From: Deltaproteobacteria bacterium
GTDB taxonomy: Bacteria > Desulfobacterota > Syntrophia > Syntrophales > Smithellaceae
Length of the DNA stretch: 64,000 bases
Direction of reading: 5' to 3'
Assembly (NCBI GenBank): GCA_022703375.1
Contig: JAKLDS010000004.1
Coordinates: forward strand, 1 to 64,000
Shown here: piece after piece, positions 53,649 to 61,705 of the stretch
Position numbering within the stretch: position 1 is the stretch's first letter
How the letters are laid out: each line of letters opens with the position of its first letter
Notes under the pieces: generated by a model
The model's database searches: none
What the model saw: only the letters and a program-made list of their open reading frames with translations
Told to the model about the DNA's origin: nothing
Made by a program: the position numbers and the translations under genes

Positions 53649-54725
53649 ATGTCAGGCAACACTATTGGTGAAATATTCCGCGTAACCACATGGGGAGAAT
53701 CGCACGGTGAGGCACTGGGCGCAGTTGTGGACGGCTGCCCCGCAGGCATTAAGTTGTCTCACGCGGACATTCAAACCGCATTGGACCGGCGGCGTCCCTC
53801 TGCCGGTGCGGCTTCAACGGCGCGCAAAGAAACTGATAAGGTGGAGATTCTTTCGGGAGTGTTTGCAGGAAAAACCACCGGCACCCCAATTTCACTCTTA
53901 ATCCGCAATAACGATGCCCGGTCGTCATCTTACAACGAATTGAAGGAAGTTTTTCGTCCCGGCCACGGCGATTTAACCTACTGGCAGAAATATGGTATCA
54001 GAGACTGGCGGGGAGGCGGGCGATCCTCGGGGCGGGAAACTGCGGCACGGGTTGCCGCGGGCGCCATTGCGCAAAAAATCATCGGCGGGGCGGGGATGGA
54101 AATTATTGCCTATACCCGGTCAATCGGCGGCATTGCAATTGATTACCGTAATATTCCGCGAGGAAAACAGTTACACAAGGCCATCCTTAACAACGCGCTC
54201 TATTGCCCTGACAAAAAGGCTTCAACGGCAATGGCATTGAAATTAGCGGCTATTCGTAAAGCAGAAGATACTCTGGGCGGCGTTGCCGAAATTATTGTCC
54301 GGAACTGCCCCGCCGGTTTGGGCGAGCCGGTCTTTGATAAAATGGATGCGGAGCTGGCAAAGGCCTTAATGAGCATCGGTTCGGTAAAGGCGGTGGAAAT
54401 CGGCGCCGGCTTTGCCGTAGCTGATCTGCCGGGTTCCCAGGTTAATGATCAGATGACAAAAAAGGGATTTATCAGCAACAACGCCGGCGGAATATTGGCA
54501 GGTATTACCAACGGGGAAGATATAATTTTACGGGCATACTGCAAACCAGTGCCGTCGTTAGGCAAAGAGCAATTAACAACAGACCAGAAAGGCAATGAAC
54601 GAAAAATAAAAATTGCCGGACGGCACGACGTCTGCGTGCTTCCCCGTATCGTGCCAGTCTGCGAAGCGATGACGGCAATTGTGCTGGCCGATCACTTGCT
54701 CAGGCAGAAGGCAGCCCGGCTATGA
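53649..54725 (+). CDS. aroC: Chorismate synthase
   Basis: This 358-residue protein has the chorismate synthase signatures TWGESHGEALGAVVDGCPAG (about 12-31), the DRRRPS loop, FRPGHGDLTYWQKYG, the DWRGGGRSSGRETAARVAAG block and the RHDVCVLPRIVPVCEAM end. It uses reduced FMN to form chorismate, the last common step. The ATG at 53649 with GGAGG seven bases upstream is preferred to the longer frame beginning at 53601. The start of tyrA overlaps its stop by four bases. Confidence 0.96.
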   Translation: MSGNTIGEIFRVTTWGESHGEALGAVVDGCPAGIKLSHADIQTALDRRRPSAGAASTARKETDKVEILSGVFAGKTTGTPISLLIRNNDARSSSYNELKEVFRPGHGDLTYWQKYGIRDWRGGGRSSGRETAARVAAGAIAQKIIGGAGMEIIAYTRSIGGIAIDYRNIPRGKQLHKAILNNALYCPDKKASTAMALKLAAIRKAEDTLGGVAEIIVRNCPAGLGEPVFDKMDAELAKALMSIGSVKAVEIGAGFAVADLPGSQVNDQMTKKGFISNNAGGILAGITNGEDIILRAYCKPVPSLGKEQLTTDQKGNERKIKIAGRHDVCVLPRIVPVCEAMTAIVLADHLLRQKAARL

Positions 54726-55495
54726 AGGATATCAGTATCGGCATAATTGGCGGCACCGGCGGCATGGGACGGTGGCTGGCCGATTTACTGCAGAAAGGCG
54801 GTTATCAGGTAATAGTCCTGGGCAGAAAGACAAAAATGCCTCTCGACGAACTGACATCATCCTGCGCTGTTGTTGTTGTTTCCGTGCCGATAGCGGCGAC
54901 AGCGGACGTAATCAAACAGGTCGGACCGCTAATGCCCGCCAAATCGCTTTTAATGGATTTAACCTCGCTGAAAAAAGAACCTGTCGAACTCATGCTCGCT
55001 AATTCACAGGCGGAAGTCATCGGCTGCCATCCGCTCTTCGGACCGAACATGGAAAATCCGGCCGGACAAAATATCGTTTTGTGCCAGGCCAGAGGCAATA
55101 AATGGTATGACTGGCTGAAAAAACTCTGGCTGGCAAACGGTTTGCAGGTTCTGGAGACATCGCCGGAAAGACATGATGCCATCATGGCAATTGTTCAGGC
55201 GCTCAATCACCTTAATACTATTACACTGGGACTGGCGCTGGCCGAAACGGCAATTCCCCTTAATGAAATAAAAAAATATTCCACGCCAATATTTCAAACC
55301 AAAGAAGCTATTGTTAAAAAGATATTTACGGAAAGCCCTCTGCTTTACAAAGACATCATTATCCGTAATCCTGATGTCGGGAAAATACTTGATATTTACG
55401 ATAAAGCGCTCGCTGATATCCGCCGGGCAATCCAATCCCGTAACAGCGATGAATTTAAAGATTTGCTGGAAAAAACAGCCAAAATTCTTTTCTAA
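54722..55495 (+). CDS. tyrA: Prephenate dehydrogenase (TyrA family)
   Basis: This 257-residue protein has an N-terminal NAD(P)-binding motif GIIGGTGGMGRWLADLL (about 7-23). The IGCHPLFGPNM segment with the catalytic His lies near residue 101, and the C-terminal half is helical. It turns prephenate into 4-hydroxyphenylpyruvate, or arogenate into tyrosine, and the cofactor and substrate cannot be fixed from sequence. It has no fused chorismate mutase or ACT domain, and the mutase is provided by PheA in the same operon. It is the last gene of the operon. No clear terminator follows. Confidence 0.93.
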   Translation: MKDISIGIIGGTGGMGRWLADLLQKGGYQVIVLGRKTKMPLDELTSSCAVVVVSVPIAATADVIKQVGPLMPAKSLLMDLTSLKKEPVELMLANSQAEVIGCHPLFGPNMENPAGQNIVLCQARGNKWYDWLKKLWLANGLQVLETSPERHDAIMAIVQALNHLNTITLGLALAETAIPLNEIKKYSTPIFQTKEAIVKKIFTESPLLYKDIIIRNPDVGKILDIYDKALADIRRAIQSRNSDEFKDLLEKTAKILF

Positions 55496-55658
55496 TCTTT
55501 TCCTGATATTTCCGATACCTGCCTTTATTTAAAACAAATCGGGCATATCCGGCAATTCATTGCTATTGACGAAAATTGCCCGCAACAATATCTCTTTTTT
55601 ATTTAATTTTACCCGGACATGGTGTATCGTGGATATTACAAATAGTTGAGGCGGTACA

Positions 55659-56426
55659 ATGGAAAATAAAATCAAAAAAAGCGCAGCGCTGATAAAAAAA
55701 GCGCATAACATTGCAGTGTTTACCGGCGCCGGTGTCAGTACGGAATCGGGTATTCCCGATTTCCGCAGTCAGGGCGGGTTTTGGACGAGATTTGATCCTG
55801 ATGATTTCACTATTGATAAATTTTTAAGCTCGGTAGAGACGAGAAAGAGAATGTGGAAAATTCTACAGGAAGAAGTTCTGCTACGAGAGGCTGAACCGAA
55901 TGCCGCTCATCTGGCTATTGCCGAGCTCGAAAAGATGGGCAAGGTAAAATCCGTAATCACACAGAACATTGATAACCTCCACCAAAAGGCCGGCAATAGT
56001 CCCTCCATCATTTTTGAATTGCACGGAAATATGAATTGGCTGATTTGCCTGGGATGCGGGAGACGTTATCCGGTAGAGCTGGCCAAACAATGCGCCACCT
56101 CGGCTGATGACCTGCCGGAATGTCGCAGTTGTTATGGCATCTTAAAGCCGGATTTAACTTTTTTCGGCGAACCATTGCCGGAAAAAGCCTTTCTCAACGC
56201 CATGTTGCACGCACAGGAATGCGATTTGTTCATTGTTATCGGATCTTCCCTTCTTGTCTATCCGGCTGCAGATATCCCGCTTTACGCCAAGAGAGCAGGC
56301 GCAAAAATTGTTATTATCAATATCAGCGAAACCCAGCAGGATGAAATAGCCGATGTTATCATCAACCAGTCGGCCGGCAAAACGATGACGAGAATTATGG
56401 AGCGATTAAAAGAACTGGAGAAGTAA
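55659..56426 (+). CDS. NAD-dependent protein deacylase (Sir2 family)
   Basis: This 255-residue protein has the sirtuin motifs GAGVSTESGIPDFRS (about 22-36), TQNIDNLHQKAG and ELHGN with the catalytic His. The four zinc Cys are in CLGCG and CRSC, and the C-terminal GSSLLVYPA block follows. It removes acyl groups from lysines using NAD; substrate preference is not predictable. Deacylases are often abundant in syntrophic anaerobes that handle reactive acyl-CoA. AGGCGG-type sequence precedes the ATG. It starts 163 bases after tyrA and probably has its own promoter. Confidence 0.93.
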   Translation: MENKIKKSAALIKKAHNIAVFTGAGVSTESGIPDFRSQGGFWTRFDPDDFTIDKFLSSVETRKRMWKILQEEVLLREAEPNAAHLAIAELEKMGKVKSVITQNIDNLHQKAGNSPSIIFELHGNMNWLICLGCGRRYPVELAKQCATSADDLPECRSCYGILKPDLTFFGEPLPEKAFLNAMLHAQECDLFIVIGSSLLVYPAADIPLYAKRAGAKIVIINISETQQDEIADVIINQSAGKTMTRIMERLKELEK

Positions 56427-56499
56427 GAACACGGGAGTCAAAAGACAGGAGACAGGATTCTGGATCCTGGATACTTATTCTAAAGGAGTTTCACGACAA

Positions 56500-57288
56500 A
56501 TGTGTCTTATCCTGTTTGCTTATCAATCCCATCCCTCATACCGCCTGATTGTCGCTGCTAACCGCGATGAATTCTATGAACGGCCGTCTGCCCCCGCCGA
56601 TTTCTGGCCTGTCTGTCCACAGGTGCTGGCCGGACGGGATTTAAAAGATGGCGGCACCTGGATGGGAATTACCAGAGACGGAAAATTTGCCGCAATCACC
56701 AACTATCGCGATCCGGCTTCTCACCGCAGCGGTGTTCCGTCCCGCGGGAAGCTCGTCAGTAATTATCTGTGCGGTAATATGAGCCCCGAAAAATATTTAG
56801 ACAAATTATCCCGACAAATGGATAAATATAACGGTTTCAATCTGCTCATCGGCGATAAGAACGATTTATTCTTTTTATCCAACCGCAGCGGCAGACAACG
56901 GCTCAACACCGGAATTTACGGTTTAAGCAATCATCTGCTCAACACACCATGGCCGAAAGTACGCCACGGCAAAAAAGCATTGTCCGCCGCGATGAATATG
57001 AAAGGCGCCCCGCTGGAAGAAGCTCTTTTCGCTATTTTAGCCGATCGTAAAAAAGCTCCGGAACGCCAACTGCCTTCAACCGGGATTGGTCTGGAATGGG
57101 AACGCCTGCTCTCACCGATCTTCATTAAAAGTCCGACTTACGGCACCCGCTCGTCAACGATACTGTTGGTTGGAAAAAATAAGCACGTTCGATTTGCAGA
57201 AAAGGTATTTGACGGAAAACCTGAACCGTGGGTGGAAAGCATGTTTTCTTTCCGTCTGGAGAATAGTGAAAAATATAGAGGGATTTGA
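56500..57288 (+). CDS. NRDE (TANGO2-like) family protein
   Basis: This 262-residue protein begins MCLILFAYQSHPSYRLIVAANRDEFYERPS (shown in part), with an N-terminal Cys2 after Met and the NRDE motif that defines the TANGO2/DUF833 family. Further family blocks are ILAGRDLKDGGTWMG-like sequence, FAAITNYRDP and YGLSNHLLNTPWPKV. An N-terminal nucleophile-type fold is proposed, and eukaryotic TANGO2 is linked to heme and lipid handling. No bacterial function is established. AAGGAG lies before the ATG. It follows the sirtuin gene by 73 bases. Confidence 0.87.
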   Translation: MCLILFAYQSHPSYRLIVAANRDEFYERPSAPADFWPVCPQVLAGRDLKDGGTWMGITRDGKFAAITNYRDPASHRSGVPSRGKLVSNYLCGNMSPEKYLDKLSRQMDKYNGFNLLIGDKNDLFFLSNRSGRQRLNTGIYGLSNHLLNTPWPKVRHGKKALSAAMNMKGAPLEEALFAILADRKKAPERQLPSTGIGLEWERLLSPIFIKSPTYGTRSSTILLVGKNKHVRFAEKVFDGKPEPWVESMFSFRLENSEKYRGI

Positions 57289-57494
57289 AAGGGATGCCTT
57301 CAAATAGCTTTTCAGCCGGAAACATTTTGGATCGAATCTAAGGCTTGCTTCAGGCGCTTCCCCAACTCGCCTGCGGCTCAGATCCCGATTGTATCGGGAG
57401 AATGGCTGATCTTCCGCTTCGCCTTGATTCGTTTGCCAAAATATTTCCTAATTGCTGCCAAAGCCATTTGATTGCAATTGATTTGGGATCAACG
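57289..57494. other. Intergenic stretch with a CCCGAT/ATCGGG hairpin
   Basis: The frame of the next gene stays open from 57345, but its first 50 codons are not Nudix-like. They cross a CCCGATtgtATCGGG hairpin (near 57393) flanked by GCCTGCGGCTCAGATC-type sequence that looks like a dispersed repeat. No separate gene is supported. Confidence 0.45.
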
Positions 57495-57932
57495 ATGGAA
57501 AAGAAATCAAAAAATGTTTATCCTTCCGTGCCGCGTGTCGGTGTCGGCGCGATTGTTATTCATGAAGGCAAAGTGTTGCTCGTCAAACGCGGTGTGGAAC
57601 CAAGCCGCGGTCTGTGGGCGATTCCCGGCGGAACATTGCATCTTGGTGAAACATTGCAGGATTGCGCCGCGCGGGAAATTTTCGAAGAAACCGGCATTAC
57701 CATACAAGTCGGCAAATGCATTTATGTTTTTGATTACTTTGAACGCGATGAAAAAGGCAAAATAAAATTTCATTTTGTTATTGTAGATTTTACCGGTGAA
57801 TATATCGAGGGAAAAGCGCAAGGTGCTGATGACGCCGAAGAAGCCCGCTGGTTTTCCCCAAAGGAATTGCGGCAATTGCCGGTGGCGAAAAATACATTGA
57901 CGGCACTTAAAGAGATAGGATTTTTGAAATAA
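57495..57932 (+). CDS. Nudix hydrolase (ADP-ribose pyrophosphatase-like)
   Basis: This 145-residue protein has a Nudix box in GGTLHLGETLQDCAAREIFEETGI (seen in part, residues about 50-73), with all Glu ligands present (GE...REIFEETG). The RVGVGAIVIHEGKVLLVKRG start strand precedes it. Members hydrolyse nucleoside diphosphates linked to other groups. The ADP-ribose pyrophosphatase subgroup is the best guess, and a role next to a sirtuin that yields O-acetyl-ADP-ribose is an attractive inference. The ATG at 57495 is preferred, because upstream codons come from a repeat-like stretch. Confidence 0.88.
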   Translation: MEKKSKNVYPSVPRVGVGAIVIHEGKVLLVKRGVEPSRGLWAIPGGTLHLGETLQDCAAREIFEETGITIQVGKCIYVFDYFERDEKGKIKFHFVIVDFTGEYIEGKAQGADDAEEARWFSPKELRQLPVAKNTLTALKEIGFLK

Positions 57933-58026
57933 AGAAGAAAGAATGCAGAAGACAGAATTATGAATTTATAGGTTTACTTATCTGTTCTGGTTTCTGACTC
58001 CCGTCTTATCTTTTTTGGAGGTTCCT

Positions 58027-58770
58027 ATGAAAGTTGTCTATTCCGAAAAATTCAAGGATGTGTATACAACCGATCCCGCGGCGGCGGCCGGCAGAATCGA
58101 AGCAATCGAATTTTCCCTGCAAGGCAAGGTTACTTTTATCGAGCCGCGACCGGCAACAAAAGAGGATATCCTCAAGGTGCATACACCGAATCACGTTCAT
58201 GACGTCGAACGTGAAGGTGTTTATGACATTGCCGCACTGGCTGCCGGCGGTGCGATCATGGCCGCCGAAATCGGTCTTAAGGAACCTTGCTTTGCCGTTA
58301 TCCGTCCGCCGGGACATCATGCATCTGCGAACACTGCATGGGGTTTTTGCTATTTCAACAATATATCCGTCGCCTTGGAAAAATTAAAACGCGAAGGAAA
58401 AATCAAAAAAGCTTTTATTCTCGATTTTGATTTGCACTATGGTGACGGCAATGTCAATATTTTAGGCAGCCGTGGTTACGTGGAAATATTCAATCCTACA
58501 GCACATAACCGTATTGATTATCTGGAAAGTGTGAAAAAAAGCCTTGCGCAAACAGACGCCGGGATGATTGCCGTTTCCGCCGGTTTTGACAATCATGAGC
58601 AGGACTGGGGCGGCCTACTGAAAACGGAAGATTACCTTTACATGGGAAAACTGGTGCGAGAGGCCGCACGGCGCAACTCCGGAGGCTGTTTCGGCATCCT
58701 GGAAGGCGGTTACAACCACAGCGTCCTGGGAAAAAATGTTTTGGCGTTTCTGGAAGGGCTTTCGGTCTGA
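58027..58770 (+). CDS. HDAC-family deacetylase (acetylpolyamine amidohydrolase-like)
   Basis: This 247-residue protein is a short member of the arginase/deacetylase superfamily. It has RPPGHHA (about 97-103, the His-His catalytic pair), FCYFNNISVAL, FDLHYGDGN with the metal-binding Asp and His, SAGFDNHEQDWGG and LEGGYNHSVLG. It would remove acetyl groups from polyamines, lysine or small molecules. The link to the agmatinase elsewhere in the window is only suggestive. GGAGG lies five bases before the ATG at 58027. It is the last of a same-strand run sirtuin, NRDE, Nudix, HDAC. Confidence 0.88.
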   Translation: MKVVYSEKFKDVYTTDPAAAAGRIEAIEFSLQGKVTFIEPRPATKEDILKVHTPNHVHDVEREGVYDIAALAAGGAIMAAEIGLKEPCFAVIRPPGHHASANTAWGFCYFNNISVALEKLKREGKIKKAFILDFDLHYGDGNVNILGSRGYVEIFNPTAHNRIDYLESVKKSLAQTDAGMIAVSAGFDNHEQDWGGLLKTEDYLYMGKLVREAARRNSGGCFGILEGGYNHSVLGKNVLAFLEGLSV

Positions 58771-58836
58771 TAAAGGTTTGCCCTCTCCGTTCTCTTTTAT
58801 CCGGTGAATGCTGCACTATCCTGTGAAAAACATCCT

Positions 58837-59889
58837 TTACTTACTGCGCATCTGTTCCTTCAGTTTCTCTCTGTTCTTAATTGCAGTTGCTACACGGTTG
58901 AGAGCTAAAGAAATATCATCATCCGGTTTTCCCAGCTTCTTATCGGCCTGTTTGTAAAGCGATAAAGCGGCATCCAGATCGCCTCTGCTTTCCGCGCAAA
59001 CACCAAGATTGTAAAGCAGAGCGGTGGAGTTGCCCGCCAGATTGCGCGCTTCACCCCATAATTCACAGGCCATGTCCATTCGCTTTTTGTCTGCATAGGC
59101 CAATCCGCTTTTAAATTTTTCTTTCGCCTGAGGTGATTCAATGCCGTCCGTGGAATCCATTAATTTAATTTCCAGGGTAACGTAGTAAGGGGCAATGTCC
59201 CTGCGCAACTCTTTTTTTACTTTCTCTCTGGCCATATCCAGCAGTTCATTTTCGCCTTTGGCCGGTCGAGTGTCACTGCAGCCGTTGGATTGTTCAGTCG
59301 CCGAAAGATTTCGCGAATATAAAACGCGGCCGGTGGTCACATCAACGAGTTTCGGGGAAACGGCATAAGTCGCCACCCTCTTTACGCAATTCACCTGATA
59401 ATTGCGCCAGGAGATGCAGGCGCCCTGATAAGTTCTGCCGTCTTTATCCCGTCTCTGCTCATAGCGAACGCAGGTGGAACGGTTTTCCCGGTAATTATTC
59501 TCATCACAACTGTTCTCGGTAACAACACCGCTGTAAATTCCCTGGGCGCCAATCAATTTGCCTAATTTAACCGCCGTCTTTTGATCAACGAGACCGCTCT
59601 GGGAAAGTTTCATTTCACTGATTGTTCTGTCCAGCGTCGCCCGGTCAACCAGGGTAAAATAAGGTTTATCATCAATGCCAATGCCTGCCAGAACTCCTTC
59701 CAGTTCCGCGGAAAATTCGCTGCCTCCATTGCCGGTAAAAGGCATTACCGCAACTGCTTTGGTAAGCGATGCTTCATGATATTGCGCCGGCTGCAGCATA
59801 TTTACTTTGATTTTAGTTGCGCATCCCGAAATTATAATTACGGCTGAAAATACTGCAATGGCAACACATAAATTAACAACTTTTTGCAT
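58837..59889 (-). CDS. CsgG-like outer-membrane lipoprotein with C-terminal TPR-like region
   Basis: This 350-residue protein has a lipoprotein signal ending IIISGCATK, so Cys23 would be lipidated. Residues about 40-120 resemble the CsgG/LpoB domain: AVAVMPFTGNG, FTLVDRATLDRTISEM and KLGKLIGAQGIYSGVVTE. Six further Cys lie between about 130 and 215. The C-terminal 100 residues look like one or two TPR units (AKEKFKSGLAYADKKRMDMACELWGEA, ALLYNLGVCAESRGDLDAALSLYKQA, each seen in part). GGAG lies eight bases before the ATG. It follows the FlgT-like gene by 90 bases. The export or peptidoglycan role is unknown. Confidence 0.75.
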   Translation of the reverse strand: MQKVVNLCVAIAVFSAVIIISGCATKIKVNMLQPAQYHEASLTKAVAVMPFTGNGGSEFSAELEGVLAGIGIDDKPYFTLVDRATLDRTISEMKLSQSGLVDQKTAVKLGKLIGAQGIYSGVVTENSCDENNYRENRSTCVRYEQRRDKDGRTYQGACISWRNYQVNCVKRVATYAVSPKLVDVTTGRVLYSRNLSATEQSNGCSDTRPAKGENELLDMAREKVKKELRRDIAPYYVTLEIKLMDSTDGIESPQAKEKFKSGLAYADKKRMDMACELWGEARNLAGNSTALLYNLGVCAESRGDLDAALSLYKQADKKLGKPDDDISLALNRVATAIKNREKLKEQMRSK

Positions 59890-59979
59890 TACTTTTTCTC
59901 CTCTACCCCGATTTCCGGCTGTTCATTTATTACCGAATTCAACTTTCTCTCTTCCGTCGCGGCGGCAACCTGCCATTAA

Positions 59980-61110
59980 TTATTTCTGGTATTCCAGTGT
60001 CAGCGCATAAGGCGAAAAATTAACAACTTTAAAATTGCCCTTTTGCTGAATGCTATTGGCCAGATATAATGTATTTTCCGGATAGCTGATGATAAATTCT
60101 CCCATTTCCTTTTCTTCCACTTCGGAGACCCAGACAATATTCTGGAGTATTGCCTTTACTTCCAGCGTCGTATCAACATCGTCAACACCGCTGATTTTAA
60201 CAGTAACTTTTTTCGTATTGCCTTCGATATATTGAGATACCTTGTCCAACAGTGTGGGCGTCAAGTTCAGAGCAAGTTCTTTCATGGCCTCCGCCGCAGC
60301 GTCTTCCACGCTGTTGGCGATTCCCTTGGCCTGCTCCGTGCCGGCTGTCAGAATTTCCATATTGCCGGTTTTATTATTCTTGGCAATAATCCGGTAGCTT
60401 AACCGGACCGTCACATTGTTGAACGGCATGGACAAGCCATAACCGATATTTTCCCCTTTTTTTGTGGAAATAGTGTAGTCAACTTTGCCGATAATCAGCA
60501 GATTGGATAAAAATTTATACATCATGCTGCGCACTGTTAACGTACTGCCGCTGCGCATTGCTTTCTCTATTGTCGCGGCGTCAATGGCGTGGGTCGGAGC
60601 AACATCCACCACCGTGTATTTCTGCTCGGTGAGCTTGCCAATGATTGTTTCGGAAAGAATATTCGTTTCTTCAAATTCATCGCCCTCACGGCCGGGCTTA
60701 CGCGCGGGTATGAACAGGGCAATGGAGTTGTTCAAAGCCAGCTGGGAAACCGCTTCTTTAGCTCCCGACTGCTCGATGCAGGCGTTGATTTTTACCTGAA
60801 CGCTGTCGGCAGTGTTAATCTGATTTTTCACCGTATAGCTTTTGACTACTCCTTTGGCTTTCGTTTTAACGGCGTCATCAACCAGAGTGAAATTCTGCAC
60901 CAGGCTTTGCGCTTTAATTTCCGTGCCGACAACCTGCTCAATTGCCGCCCATTTCGCACGGGCAATCGCTTCCAGTTTTGCGGAAGGGATATCTTTGTTA
61001 ACAATAGCGGCTTCACCTTCCGAATTAACACATTTCTGCTGGCCCGCAGCTTCGGTTGCCAAACCCAAAACAAGAATCGTCAGTAAAAGAAATAATATAT
61101 TATTTTTCAT
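59980..61110 (-). CDS. FlgT-like secreted protein
   Basis: This 376-residue protein has a signal peptide (about 1-23, cut near AAG/QQK). Residues about 30-110 resemble the FlgT N-terminal domain: EGEAAIVNKDIPSAKLEAIARAKWAAIEQVVG (seen in part) and KGVVKSYTV. The remainder resembles the FlgT middle domain and a beta-rich C-terminal part. FlgT stabilises the Vibrio flagellar H-ring, but no flagellar gene is near here, so a general envelope role with the CsgG-like lipoprotein downstream is more likely. It heads a two-gene set. Confidence 0.7.
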   Translation of the reverse strand: MKNNILFLLLTILVLGLATEAAGQQKCVNSEGEAAIVNKDIPSAKLEAIARAKWAAIEQVVGTEIKAQSLVQNFTLVDDAVKTKAKGVVKSYTVKNQINTADSVQVKINACIEQSGAKEAVSQLALNNSIALFIPARKPGREGDEFEETNILSETIIGKLTEQKYTVVDVAPTHAIDAATIEKAMRSGSTLTVRSMMYKFLSNLLIIGKVDYTISTKKGENIGYGLSMPFNNVTVRLSYRIIAKNNKTGNMEILTAGTEQAKGIANSVEDAAAEAMKELALNLTPTLLDKVSQYIEGNTKKVTVKISGVDDVDTTLEVKAILQNIVWVSEVEEKEMGEFIISYPENTLYLANSIQQKGNFKVVNFSPYALTLEYQK

Positions 61111-61705
61111 GTTCAGACCTCGTTATTACATTAATTTTTTTAAAGTTGAAAAATGGTAACATATATTAAAGACAGATTCAATCTGATGTTATTAATATTG
61201 TAAGGAGTAAATGATTTTTCCGGTTTATTGCACATAAACTGTCCTACTCCGGTAAAGTCGCCTTTTAGGAAGGTTACGGATGAGGAGAACAGGGATGTTG
61301 CGGGAGAACCGGGAGATGTGATTTGGAGAGATTTATGCCGGATGGGAGAAGAAATTAACGCAGAAGTAGGCAGCCCGGATACTTGAAGTATTCAGCCGAA
61401 CATCCCGCCGCCCGATAAGGCGTTATGAAAAGGAGAATTTGGATAAGTCGCTTCACATCACAACTGTGAAAGGACACACCGGGGTTATCGCAACATCGGC
61501 CAGAAGCCGAGGGAAACTTCAGAGTCCGGTAAATTGGTCAAAAATCAACTTTCAAAAAAAGATGCTCAAAGGTCGTTCCCGATTAACTGCTGACTGTCCG
61601 GCAGGCAGTTAATCTTTGCCAGTAAATAAAAAACGGTCTTGCCGGATTGTTTTGCCTGCAACAATTTTTTTCTTGTCGCCAATCGTCAATATCTTCGTAT
61701 TGCTG
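61111..61705. other. 595-bp intergenic region with no assigned gene
   Basis: No RNA gene or protein gene is recognised. An inverted repeat GATTAACTGC (61581-61590) with GCAGTTAATC (61605-61614) forms a perfect 10-bp stem between convergent-looking neighbours. A 52-codon plus-strand frame opens at a TTG at 61228 and ends at 61386. It has coding-like composition but no ribosome site, and might be a gene remnant. Base composition here is more G-rich on plus than nearby. Confidence 0.4.

Noticed and set aside
57345-57494. Extended N-terminus of the Nudix frame
   Set aside because: The 50 added codons cross a repeat-like hairpin and do not resemble Nudix proteins. The ATG at 57495 begins two turns before the conserved domain.
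61228-61386. 52-codon plus-strand frame with coding-like composition
   Set aside because: The only start is TTG without a ribosome site, and I could not relate it to any family. It is kept only as a remark in the intergenic entry.
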